Shown: piece after piece, positions 34,567 through 46,994 of the stretch | How the letters are laid out: each line of letters begins with the position of its first letter | Numbering within the stretch: position 1 is the stretch's first letter | Assembly: GCF_949987515.2 (NCBI RefSeq) | Contig: NC_082700.1 | Span: 41,069,380-41,133,379 of the forward strand | DNA from: Delphinus delphis | Lineage: Eukaryota > Chordata > Mammalia > Artiodactyla > Delphinidae | Length of the DNA: 64,000 bases | Direction of reading: 5' to 3' | The notes under the pieces: generated by a model | The model's input: the letters and a program-made list of their open reading frames with translations, nothing else | The model's database searches: none | What the model was told of the DNA's origin: nothing | Position numbers and translations under genes: made by a program

Positions 34567-37528
34567 TTAGATTCCACATAATTGCAATATGATATGATAT
34601 TTGTCTTTCTCTGTCTGACTTCCTTCATTTAGTATGATAATTTCCAGGTCCATCCATGTTGCTGTAAATGGCATTAGTTTATTCTTTTTTATGGCTGAGT
34701 AATATTCCATTGTGTATATGTACCACATCTTCTTTATCCATTCATCTGTTGATGGACATTTAGGTCGCTCCCATGTCTTCACTATTGTAAGTAGTTTTGC
34801 AGTGAACACTGGGATGCATGTAGCCTTTTGAACCATGATTTTCTCCAGATATGGGTCCAGGAGTGGAATGGCTGGATCATATAGTAGCTCAAATTTTTGT
34901 TTCTTAATGAACCTCCATAACTGTTCTCTATAGTGGTTGTAACAAATTGCATTCCCATGAAAAGTCTAGAAGGGTTCCCTTTTCTCCATGCTGTAATCAG
35001 CATTTATTGTTTGTAGATTTTTTCATGGTGTCCATTCTGACTGGTGTGAGGTAATATCTCATTGTAGTTTTGATTTATTTTTCTCTAATAATTACTGATG
35101 TTGAACATCTTTTAATGTTCCTCTTGGCCATCTGGATGTCTTCCTGGGAGAAATATCTATTTAGGTCTTCTGTCCATTTTTTGATTGGGTAGTTTGTTTC
35201 ATTTGTTTTCGATATTGAGCCACATGGGCTGTTTGTAAACATTAGAGCTTAACCCCTTGTTGGTTACATCATTTGAAAGTATTTTCTCCCATTCTGTGGA
35301 TTGTATTTTTGTTTTGTTTATGGTTTCCTTTGCTGTGCATAAGCCTTTGAGTTTCATTAGGTCTCATTTGCTTATTTATTTTTTTTTAATTTCAACTACC
35401 TGATGACTCAGAAAAGATCTTGGTGCAATTTATGACAGAGAGTGTTCTGCCTATGTTTTCCTCTAAGAGTTTTGTAGTATACGATCTTACATTAGGTCTT
35501 TAATCCAATTTGAGTTTATTTTTGTGTATGGCATTAGAGAATGTTATAATTTCGTTCTTTCACATGTGGCTGTCCAATTTAACCAGCAGCACTTATTGGA
35601 GAGATTGTCTTTCCTCCATTGTATGGTTTTGCCTCTTTTGTTGCAGATTAATTGACCATAGGTGCATGGGTTTATTTCTGTGTTTTCTATCCTGTTCCAT
35701 TGATCTATATTTCTGTTTTTTGTGCCAGTACCATACTATTTTGATGACTGTAGTTTTGTAGTATAGTCTGAAGTTAGGGAGCCTGATTCCTCCAGCTGTT
35801 TTTCTTTTCAAGATTGCTTTGTGTATTCGACGTCTTTGTGTCTCCATACAAATATTAAGATTCTTTTGTTCTAGTTCTGTGCAAGATGCCATTGGTAATT
35901 TGGCAGGGCTTGCATTGAATCTGTATATTGCCTTGGATAACATATTCATGTTGACAGTATTGATTCTTCCAATCCAAGAGCATGGTATATCTCTCTATCT
36001 GTGTCATCTTCAATTTCTTTCCTAGCATATTATAATTTTCAGACTTCAGGTCTTTTGTCTCCTTAGGTAGGTTTCTTTCTAGGTATTTTATTCTTTTGAA
36101 TGCAATGGTAAATGAGATTGTTTCTTTAATTTCTCTTTCTGATCTTTCATTTTTATTTATAGAAATGCAACAGATTTCTGTGTATTAATTTTGTATCTTG
36201 CAAATTTACCAAATTTATTGATGAGCTCTATGTATAGTATCATGTCATCTGTAACAGTGAGAGTTTTACTTCTTTTCAAATTTGGACTCTTTTATTTATT
36301 TTTCTTCTATGATTGCTGTGGCTAGGACTGCAAACTATGTTGAATAAAAATTACAAGAGTGGGCATCCTTGTCTCGTTCCTGTTCTTAGAGGAAATGCTG
36401 TCAGTTTCTCACCATTGAGTATGCTATTAGCTGAAGGTTTGTCATATATGGCCCTTATTATGTTGAGGTATATTTTCTTTATGCCCACTTTCTGGAGAGA
36501 TTTTCAGAAATAGATTTGGAATTTTGTCAAAAGCTTTTTCTGCATATATTGAGATGATCGTATGGTTTTAATTCTTCAATTTTTTGAGGTGTTATATCAC
36601 AATGATTGATTTGGGATATTGAAAAATACTTTCATTGGTAGGATAAACCCCACTTGATCATGGTATTTGATGCTTTTCATCCATTGTTGGATTTGGATTG
36701 CTAGTAATGTGTTGAGAAATTTTGTATCTATGTTTATTATTGATATTGGCTTATAATTTTCTTTTTTGTGGTATTATTGCCTGGTTTTGGCATCAGGGTG
36801 ATGGTGGACTTATAGAATGAGTTTGGGAATATTCCTTCCTCTGCAATTTTTGCAGTAGTTTCAGAAGGATAGGTGTTAACTCTTCTCTAAATGTTTGACA
36901 GAATTTACATGTGAAGTCATCTGGTCCTGAACTTTTCTTTTTTGGAAGTTTTTAAACCACAGTTTCAATTTTAGTACTTGTGATTGATCTGTTCTTATTT
37001 TCTATTTATTCTTGGTTCAGTCTTAGGAGACGATACCTTTCTAAGAATTTGTCTATTTCTTCCGGGTTTTCCATTTTATTGGTATATAGTTGCTTGCAGT
37101 ACTCTCTTAAGATCGTTTCCATTTCTGTGGTGTTTGGTGTAAATTCTCCTTTTTCATTTCTAATCTTATTGATTTGAACACTCTCTCCTTTTTTCTTGAT
37201 GAGTCTGGCTAAATGTTCATCAATTTTGTTTATCTTTTCAAAAAATTAGCTTTTATTTTCATTGATAATTTCTACCATTTTTGTTTATATTTCATTTATT
37301 TCTGCTTTGATCTTTATGATTTCTTTCCTTCTACTAATTTGGGGTTTTGTTTGTTCTTTTTTCTCTAGTTGCTTTCATTATAAGGTTAAGTTGTATATTT
37401 GTGATTTTTTTTTTGTTTGTTTCCTGAGGTAAGATTGTATTACTATAAACTTCCCCCCCTAGAACCGCTTCTTTTGCATCCCATAGGATTTTGATTGTCA
37501 TGCTTTCATTTTCATTTGTCTCTAGGTA
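34567..37528 (-). pseudogene. Old L1 ORF2, reverse transcriptase and C-terminal part
   Basis: Continues the endonuclease part found at 41199-42000. The RT metal-binding aspartates are still encoded (complement of 36244-36249), but the two residues before them are changed and the frame is broken repeatedly. The C-terminal segment ends at about 34567 (frame 34567-34836 with STDEWIKKMWYIYTMEYYSAI-type text). Confidence 0.8.
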
Positions 37529-40500
37529 TTTTTTTAACATCTTTATCGGAGTATAATTGCTTTACACTGGTGTGTTAGTTTCTGCCTTATAACAAAGTGA
37601 ATCAGTTATACATATACATATGTTCCCATATCTCTTCCATCTTGCTTCTCCTTCCCTCACACCTTCTCTATCCCACCCCTCTAGGTGGTCACAAAGCACC
37701 AAGCTGATCTCCCTGTGCTGTGGCTGCATCCCTCTAGCTATCTATTTTACATTTGGTAGTGTATATATGTCCATGTCATTCTCTCACTTTGTCACAGCTT
37801 ACCCTTTCCCCTCCCCATATCCTCAAGTCCATTATCTAGTAGGTCTGTGTCTTTATTCCCCTCTTAAACCTAGTTTCTTCATGACCTTTTTTTTTTTCAG
37901 AATCCATATATATGTGTTAGCTTATGGTATTTGTTTTTCTCTCTCTGACATACTTCACTCTATATGACAGACTCGAAGTCCTTCCACTTCACTACAAAAA
38001 ACTCAATTTCGTTTCTTTTTATGGCTGAATAATATTCCATTGTATATATGTGCCACATGTTTTTTATCCATTCATCCAATGATGGACACTTAGGTTGCTT
38101 CCATCTCCTGGCTTTTGTAAATAGAGCTTCAATGAACATTTTGGTACATGACTCTTTTTGAATTATGGTTTTCTCAGGGTATATGTCCAGTAGTGGGATT
38201 GCTGGGTAATATGGTAGTTCTATTTGTAGTTTTCTAAGGAACTGCCATACTGTTCTCCATACTGACTGTATGAATTTATATTCCCACTAGAAGTGCAAGA
38301 GAATTCCCTTTTCTCCACACCCTCTCCAGCATTTATTGTTTCTATATTTTTTTATGATGGCCATTCTGATCAGTGTCAGACAAGATGGACTTAATTGATA
38401 TTTATAGGACATTCCATCCAAAAACAACAGAATACACATTTTTCTCAAGTGCTTATGGAATATTCTCCAGGATAGATCATATCTTTGGTCACAAATCAAG
38501 CCTTGGTAAATTTAAGAAAATTGAAATTGTATCAAGTAACTTTTCCTACCACAATGCTATAAGACTAGATATCAATTACAGGAAAAGATCTGTAAACAAT
38601 ACAAACACATGGAAACTAAACAACACACTACTTAATAATGAAGTGATCACTGTAGAAATCAAAGAGGAAATCACAGAATACCTAGAAACAAATGACAATG
38701 GAGACATTATGACCCAAAACCTATGGGATGCAGCAAAAGCCATTCTAAAAGGGAAGTTTACAACAATACAATCCTACCTTAAGAAACAGGAAACATCTCA
38801 AATAAACAACCTAACCCTGCACCTAAAGAAATTAGAGAAAAATCAAGAAGAACAATAACTAAATCCCCCCCAAAGTTAGCAGAAGGAAATAAGTCATAAA
38901 GATCAGATCAGAAATGAATGAAAAAGAAATGAAGGAAATGATCGCAAAGATCAGTAAAACTAAAAGCTGGTTCTTTGAGAAGATAAACAAAATTGATAAA
39001 CCATTAGCCAGGTTCATCAAGAAAAAAAGGGAGAAGACTCAAATCAATAGAATTAGAAATGAAAAAGGAGAAGTAACAACTGACACTGCAGAAATAAAAA
39101 AGATCACGAGGGATTACTACAAGCAACTCTATGCCAATAAAATGGACAACCCGGAAGAAATGGACAAATTCTTAGAAATGCATAACCTGCCAAGACTGAA
39201 CCAGGAAGAAATAGAAAATATGAACAGACAAATCACAATGACTGAAATTCAGACTATTGTGATTAAATATTTCCAACAAACCTAAGCCCATGACCAGATG
39301 GCTTCCCAGGTGAATTCTATCAAACATTTAGAGAAGAGCTAACACCTATCCTTCTCAAACTCTTCCAAAATATAGTAGAGGGAGGAACACTCCCAAACTC
39401 ATTCTGTGGGGCCACCATCACCCTGATATCAAACCAGACAAAGATGTCACAAAGAAAGAAAACTACAGGCTAATATTACTGATGAACATAGATGCAAAAA
39501 TCCTCATCAAAATACTAGAAAAAAGAATCCAACAGCACATTAAAAAGATCATACACCATGACCAAGTGTGTTTTATTCCAGGAATGCAAGGTTTCTTCAA
39601 TATATTCAAATCAATCTACATGATACATCATATTAACAAATTGAAGGAGAAAAACCATATAATCATGTCAATAGATGCAGAGAAAGCTTTCAACAAAATT
39701 CAACACCCATTTATGATAAAAACCCTGCAGGAAGTAGGCATAGAGGGAACTTTCCTCAACATAATAAAGCCCATATATGACAAACCCACAGCCAACATCA
39801 TCCTCAGTGGTGAAAAACTGAAACCATTTCCACTAAGATCAGGAGCAAGACAAGTTTACCCACTGTCACCACTATTATTCAACATAGTTTTGGAAGTTTA
39901 GACACAGCAATCAGAGCAGGAAAAGAAATAAAAGGAATCCACATCAGAAAAGAAGAAGTAAAGCTGTCACTGTATGCAGATGATATGATACTATACATAG
40001 AGAATCCCAAAGATACCAGAAAACTACTAGAGCTAATCAATGAATTTGGAAAAGTAGCAGGATACATAATTAATGAACAGAACCTCTAGCATTCCTATAC
40101 ACTAATGATGAAAAATCTGAAAGTGAAATTAAGAAAACCCTCCCATTTACTATTGCAACAAAAAGAATAAAATATCTAGGAATAAATCTACGTAAGGAGA
40201 CAAAAGACCTGCATGCAGAAAATTATAAGACACTCATGAAAAAATTAAAGATGATACAAATAGATGGAGAGATATACCATGTTCTTGGAAGAATCAACAT
40301 TGTGAAAATGACTCTATTACCCAAAGCAATCTACAGGTTCAATGCAATCCCTATCAAACTACCACTGGCATTTTTCACAGAACTAGAACAAAAATTTTGC
40401 AATTTGTATGGAAATGCAGAAGACCCTGAATAGCACAAACAATCTTGAGAACGAAAAATGGAGCTGAAGGTATCAGGCTCCCTGATTTCAGAGTATACTA

Positions 40501-41198
40501 CAAAGCTACAGTAATCAAGACAGTATGGTACTGGCACAAAAACAGAAATATAGATCAATGGAACAGGATAGAAAGCCCAGAGATAAACCCATGCACATAT
40601 TGTCACCTTATCTTTGATAAAGGTGGCAAGAATATACAGTGGAGAAATGACAGCCTCTTCAATAAGTGGTGCTGGGAAAACTGGACAGGTACATGTAAAA
40701 GTATGGGATTAGAACACTACCTAACACCATAAAAAAAAATAAGCTCAACATGGATTAAAACCCCAAATGTAAGGCCAGAAACTATCAAACTCTTAGAGGA
40801 AAACATAGGCAGAACACTCTATGACATAAATCACAGCAAGATCCTTTTTGACCCTCCTCCTAGAGTAATGGAAATAAAAATAAACAAATGGGACCTAATG
40901 AAACTTCAAAGCTTTTGCACAGCAAAGGAAACCATAAACAAGACCAATAGACAACCCTCAGAATGAGAGAAAATTTGCAAATGAATAAACTGACAAAGGA
41001 TTAATCTCCAAAATTTACAAGCTGCTCATGCAGCACAATAGCAAAAAAACAAACAACCCTTTCCAAAAATGGGCAGAAGACCTAAATAGACATTTCTCCA
41101 AAGGAGATATACAGATTGCCAACAAACACATGAAAGAATGCTCAACATCATTAATCATTAGAGAAATGCAAATCACAACTACAATGAGATATCATCTC
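37529..41198 (-). mobile_element. Younger L1 with inverted 5' part (twin priming)
   Basis: 3.67-kb insert inside the old L1. Its 3' part (37529 to about 38378) is minus strand: short tail, 3'UTR, ORF2 C-terminus. Its 5' part (about 38379-41198) is inverted, so it reads ORF2 on the plus strand. The inverted part ends at 'gagatatcatctc' and the minus part begins with the next ORF2 bases ('acactgatcagaatgg'), so nothing was lost at the inversion point. Duplication TCTCTAGGTA at 37519-37528 and 41195-41204, the second sharing 4 bases with the L1 end. Confidence 0.93.
38382..41198 (+). pseudogene. Younger L1 ORF2, inverted segment
   Basis: Plus-strand ORF2 from mid-endonuclease to near the C-terminus. 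Frames at 38373-38858 (SRIDHIFGHK, then SYH in place of SDH), 38914-39285 (linker to RT), 39482-39901 (RT fingers/palm) and 40445-40732 are separated by stops or frameshifts; an early stop lies at 39899. The RT catalytic YADD is intact at 39973-39984. Better preserved than the host L1. Confidence 0.88.
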
Positions 41199-42000
41199 TA
41201 GGTAGTTTTTGATTTCCTCTTGATTTTTTTCAGTGATCAATTGGTTGTTTAGAAGAATATTGTTTAGCCTCCTCGTGTTTTTGCCTTTTCCGGTTATTTT
41301 CTTGTAGATGATATCTGATCTCATAGCATTGTGTTTGGAAAAGATGCCGGGCATTATTTTAATTGTCTTAAATATACTGAGCCTTGTTTTGTGGCCCAAC
41401 ATGTAATCAATCCTGGAGAATTCTCCATGTGCTCTTGAGAAAAATGTGTAATCTGCTGCATTTAGATAAAATGCTCTATAAATACAAGTTAAATCCAATT
41501 GATCTAATATGTCATTTAAGCCCTTTGTTTCCTTATTGATTTTCTGTCTGGATGATCTGTTCATTGATGTAAGTCGGGCATTATAGTCTCCCACCATTAT
41601 TCTGTTACTGTCAATTTCTCCTTTTCCGGCTGTTAGCATTTGCCATATTTATTGAGGTGCTCCTATGTTTGGTGCATGTATATTTACAATTGTTATATCT
41701 TCTTCTTGGTTTGATCCCCTGATCAATATGTAGTGTTCTTCTTTGTCTCTTACTATAATCTTTAATTTAAAGTCTATATTTTTCTGATACGAGTGTTGCT
41801 ATTCCAGCTTTCTTTTGATTTCCATTTGCATGGAATAGCTTTTCACTCCCATCACTTTCACTGTGTATGTGTCTAGATCTGAAATGAGTTTCTTGTAGAC
41901 AGCATATTTATGGGGTTTTTTTTTTTTTTTTTTGTGCATCCATCCAGCCATCTCTGTCTTTTGGTTGGAGGATTTAATCCATTTATGTTTAAAGCAATTA
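41199..42000 (-). pseudogene. Old L1 ORF2, endonuclease part
   Basis: A 162-codon frame (41151-41639) holds the second half of the APE-type endonuclease, with SRIDYMLGHK; the SDH catalytic motif reads SKH near 41335, which should abolish nicking. The first half (to about 42000) is in other frames. It is separated from the rest of ORF2 by the younger L1. Confidence 0.8.
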
Positions 42001-42249
42001 TTCATATGTGTGTTCCTATTGCCATTTTTTTAATTGTTTTTTTTTTTGTTGTTGTTGTTTTTGGGTTTTTTTTTTTTTTGTAGCTCTTTTTTCTTCCCTT
42101 CCTCTTTTGTTCTCTTCTGTTGTGATTTGATGACTAGCTTTAGTGTTATGTTTGGAGTCCTTTTTCTTTTTTGTATATGTACCTATTGTAGATTTTCCAT
42201 TTGCGGTTCCCATGAGGTTTTTAAAATAGCAGTCTATATATAAACAAGA

Positions 42250-43390
42250 TTGTTTTAAGTTACTGGTATTTTAATTTCAAATGCATTTCCAATATCCTGC
42301 ATTTTGTGCTCCTCTTCTCACAATTACTGGTTTTGATATCATATTTGTGTGAAGATAATTTCCTATCATTATTTTATGTTTGCCTTTACTGGTGAGCTTT
42401 TCCATTCATAATTTTCCTGTATCTAGTAGGGTCTCTTCTTTTCCACCTACAGAATTTCCTTTAGCATTTCTTATAAAGCTGGTCTGGTGATGCTGAATTC
42501 TCTTAGTTTTTCTTGTCTGTAAAACTTTTGATTTCTCCACTGAATCTGAATGAGAGCTTTGCTGGGTAGAGTATTCTTGGTTTTAGGTTCTTCCCTACAT
42601 CACCTCAGACTTTCTGCTGAAAAATCAGCTGATAATCTTATGGTGAGTCACTTGTAGATTATTTGTTACTTTTCCCTTCTTGCTTTTACATTTTTTCTTT
42701 GTCTTTATTTTTTGTTAGTTTGATTACTAGTGTCCCAGTGTGTTCGTCCTTGTATTTATCCTTCCTGAAATTCTCTGTGCTTCCTGGCCTTTGGTGACTG
42801 TTTCCTTTCCCAGGTTAGGAAAGTTTTCCACTATTATCTGATTGAATATTTTCCCAGATTCTTTCTCTCTCTTCTCTTCCTTGGTCCCCTATAATGCTAT
42901 GTTGGTGCATTTAATGTTGTCCCAGAGGTTTCATAGACTGTCTTCATTTCTTTTCATTATTTTTTATTTATTCTGTTCTGTGGCACTGATTTCTACCATT
43001 CTGTCTTCAGACTCACTTATCTGGTCTTCTGCTTCAGTTACTCTGCTATTGATTCCTTCTAGTATATTTTTTAGTTCAGTTACTGTATTGTTCATTTTTG
43101 TTTGTTCTTTAGTTCTTCTAGTTCTTTATTAAACATTTCTTGCATCTTCTCAATATGTGCCTTCATTCTTTTTCTGAGATCTTGGATCATCTTCACTATC
43201 ATTGCTCTGAATCCAGTAGATTGTCTCTCTCCACTTCACTTAGCTGTTCTTCTTGAGTCTTATCTTGTTCCTTCATCTGGGACATATTCCTCTGCCATCT
43301 CATTTTATCTAACTTTCTGTGTTTGTGGTTTCTGTTCCACAGGCTGCAGGTTTGTAATTCTTGCTTCTTCAATCTACCCTCTAGAAGATT
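42250..43390 (-). pseudogene. Old L1 ORF1
   Basis: Minus strand follows ORF1 order: coiled-coil region rich in E/K/Q (about 43390-42960), RRM region (about 42950-42700) and C-terminal domain (42650-42450, complement of 'tcagctgatttttcagcaga' and 'acagacaagaaaaac'). No frame is open beyond about 80 codons. Confidence 0.75.
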
Positions 43391-44300
43391 AGGCTGTCTA
43401 AGAAGCTTGTATAGGCTTCCTGGTGGGAGGGTCTTGTTCATGCCCACTTGTGTGTGGAGCTGGGTCTTGTCCCTCTGGTGAGCAGGGCCATGTTCAGGAA
43501 GACTTTAATCAGCTTTTCTGCCAATGGGTGGGGCTTGTTCCCACCCTGTTGGTTGTTTGGCCTGAGGAATCCCAGCACTGGAACCTACAGTCTGTTAGGT
43601 CGAGCTAGGTCTTGGTGAGAAAATGGTGGTCTCCAGGAGTGCTCATGCCAATGAGTACTCACCAGAACTGCAACTACCAGTGTCTTTGTCCCCACAGTGA
43701 GCCAAAGCCACCTCCCGTCTCCACAACAGATCCTCCAATAATAGCAGGTAGTCCTGGTCTTGTTTATTATGAGGTCACTGCTTCACTCCCTGAGACCTGG
43801 TTCACATGAACAATGTGTGCACCCTCCAAAAGTGGAGTTTCTGTTTTCCTCAGTCCTCTGGAATTTCTATGATTAAACCCCACTGACTTTCAAAACCAGA
43901 TTCTCTGGGGACACCTCTTCCCATTGCCAGACAACCAAGCTGGGAAGCCTGACATGGGGCTCAGGACCTTCAATCCTATGGGAGAACTTCTGTGGTATTA
44001 TTAGTTTCCAGTTTGTGGGTCACCCACCTGGAAGGTGTGGGATTTGATTTTATCATGATTGTGCCCCTCCTACCCCTCTGTATAGCAAGAGATGTCTACT
44101 CAACACTCTGTAATAATGCCTCTGTTGTGGTTTCTTCTCTATCTTTGCATATAGGGTATCTTTTCTGGTAGGTTCCAGTGGGTTTTTTTGATAGTTGTTC
44201 AGCAGTTAGTTGTGATTTTTAGTGTCTTTATAAGATGGCCCAAAAGGAGCTTACGTCCTTTTACTCCAGCATCTTGCCAGCCAATTGCTTTAATTTTTTT

Positions 44301-46439
44301 TAATATCAAACAGCAATCTTACTATTAATATCCCCAAAGAATAACTCTTGTTTCTCACACTACCACTTGTCCCTCATTTCAGTAAATGACATGATCATCT
44401 TCTCATCCACAAACTCAAGCCAAAAACCAAAACAAACAAAGCCAAAGTCACTCTTTCTTACTTGCTTTGTCTTATATCTCTCAGCCAATTCTATCAATTT
44501 TACCTAAAAATATGCTCAAAAGCCTTCAGCTCTCTCTACATTCAGTACCACCACCTTAGAAAAAGCACCATATTTTTTTTTATCCTGGACCACCTTTATA
44601 ACCTCCAACACTGACCATTTTTTTGGACTCTACTCTCTAGTTTGCAAACAATGACTTAATACTGATTAAATAATAAATAAATTAAGCTATTGACTCCCTT
44701 ACTTAAAACTATTTGTGGCTTTCCATATCCTTCAGAAACTGCATGACTAATTGACACTTGTTATTTTGTTCTTACTGCAGAAGTGTCTCTTGTGATGCTT
44801 TCTCTAACTATATACTCTAAGGTAGGCCACAGATACTCTCTATCATAGTTCTCAAATTTATTTTATGTATAAGATACAACAATCAGATATCTGTTTTTGT
44901 TTGTGAGTTTTAAATTCCCATGGTAGGATAGAAGATGGACAGTAATTATTAAAAGTCAGACTATTACACCTTTGAAAGCTGGTGTAATATTCTGAATATT
45001 TTTTAATGTTCAATTATTGATAAATCTCAAGTGCCAGTTCTTCCTTTCTTGTTCCACATCTGGGCAAGTTAATAAGAAATCCTGCCCCCACCCCCCACCC
45101 AGTGCTACAAGACTTTCTAATAACACAAGCCCTGCATACTTTAGAATCCTCACCCTACTCCCACCCAGAATAAAGACCAGAGCCATTCACCTCTTTATTC
45201 TCTCAAGTCACTCCAGCCAATTTTGTAGCACCTTAGACATTGCACTGCTCTTTTCAGAAAGTCTCATAACGTAAAAAATTTTCATACTTCTCAGTGTGTG
45301 TTTAAGTTATGAGCATGGACATCTGGCCTATTTATTGGGAAGAGATCTATACAATCACCTTATGGCAACTACAGAGCTGTTCTTCTCTTATAGAGAATCC
45401 TAACAGCAAAATCATATTGTACCATACATATTTTCTTTATTCCCACAAGGTAATGTGGATATATTAAAATTATTTCTATGCATAATTTGAGCAATGTTGA
45501 AATTTTTTTTAAGTTTAGTTTTTTCAATTAAAGTATGCAGCTCAGATTCAAATCAAATCAGAGTTAATATTGTATTTGTAACATTAATGTGAAGTTATCA
45601 AGATATATTTTCATATTATGGCTCTCTATAGTGTATGTACTTATTGTTAAAATTAACAGTTTAGGTGAAATGAAGTTGTGCTCATTAGTAAACTGTGTAG
45701 TCTAAACATTTGGTAAGAAATTACCAAATAATTATTTTTTACAAACTAAAGTGTACTTAAGAAGATGTCATGTGAACATAGTAATATTCAGGGATTTATT
45801 GTGAGAATAAGAAAAGGTTGCCAAGCTGGGGTTTGAAATTTCAATGTAATCACATTTTTACAGTTATACCTGATGATTGCAAACTCTCTTACAATAATTT
45901 CAACTCAATAATACAACCATAAAGTCGAGAAAAAGTCACTCATCTTTATCTGTGGACACTAAAATACTTCAGGGTTCCAATACAAGGAAATCACACAAGG
46001 TAAACTTTTAAAAGACTGGCTTTAATTCAAATTGTGTTGATTAAAAGTTATTACTGAAGTTGATAAAAACATATTTTACTTTAGTACATATGTTGCATCA
46101 ACAAAATGAAAATTTTGCTACAGGGTCCCAGTTTCCATTTCTCTAGGAAGGAATGAGATTTTTACAGGAAGAGAAGTGTACCTAAAGAATATATCTGTGC
46201 ATTACTGAAAAGTTGTAGGAAGTGTGACTCTTTTCAGTGTTGAATGTGTTTAGCTTCTGTTAAATTAATGAATGATTTAACTAATATTAAGGCAAATATT
46301 GTTTAGTCTGTGTCCTGTAAATGCAGTCTAGACTTCATATACTTTATATATTATATTATGCATTGTAATTATGTACTAAAATATTTTTAATCTGATTCAG
46401 TACATAACATTCAGGCATATTAATTTTTTTTAATTTATC
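44301..46439. other. Mostly single-copy DNA
   Basis: 44690-44770 has weak L2-like wording ('cttacttaaaactatttgtggctttccatatcc'), not enough for a call. No exons recognised. Confidence 0.45.
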
Positions 46440-46495
46440 AGTCATTCATTTAACAGACATTTATTGAGAGCCAACTATGTGTTAGGTATTGTGTA
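46440..46495 (-). mobile_element. MIR 3'-end-like remnant
   Basis: The plus-strand text 'acatttattgagagccaactatgtgttaggtattgtg' is the complement of the MIR 3' end, though other old repeats share it. Confidence 0.4.
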
Positions 46496-46994
46496 ATTTT
46501 ATTGTTGCCATGCTTAAACATTTCTATGCTTCCAACTTTTGATAGATAAATGTTTTATTTTAGTGATTATCTGAGTGAAATTTTTACATACACTTTTGAA
46601 GTGCTGCAGTTGCTTTTACCCTTCTTTCGATTAATGTTTCCTCGACTTTTGTCTGGGTATTTTTGCTGAGCTGTTGACAGAAAAATCAACTTGGAATCCT
46701 GTTTAAAAATCAGAGTACAATCTCCACACCCCAGAAATTAAATAGTTTTATAGAGAATGTCAGGACTCAATATTTTCCTGCCAACTTGGCTAGAGATTTT
46801 TTAGGATACAATATTTGAGAATTGGAAAGTCATCTTTAATTATACAATAATCAAGGATTTAAAATCTAAACAGAATATATCCCCAAAATTTGTGAAATGC
46901 CTCCATGCCAACCTGTTAGCTAAACAAAGGGATTATTTGTTTACTAATCTCTAATATTTAATTTTAATTGATAATAATATGGAATATTTTATTT
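46496..46994. other. Single-copy AT-rich DNA
   Basis: No supported feature. Confidence 0.5.

Larger units (their letters stand above)
34232..44283 (-). mobile_element. Old, nearly full-length L1 split by a younger L1
   Basis: Minus-strand order from 44283: 5'UTR (to about 43390; starts ggctggcaagatgctggagt), ORF1 (about 43390-42250), ORF2 endonuclease (about 42000-41199), then after the 37529-41198 insert the remaining ORF2 (37528 to about 34567) and 3'UTR (to about 34235). Removing the insert leaves about 6.4 kb, the size of a complete L1. Flanks attgttttaaattttt (34216-34231) and attgctttaattttttt (44284-44300) look like its diverged target duplication. Many stops and frameshifts. Confidence 0.88.

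Noticed and set aside
38373..39901. Series of 120-160-codon frames that could look like a host gene
   Set aside because: They are consecutive pieces of L1 ORF2 (endonuclease, RT) with stops between them.
44690..44820. L2-like wording
   Set aside because: Too short and diverged for a call by eye.
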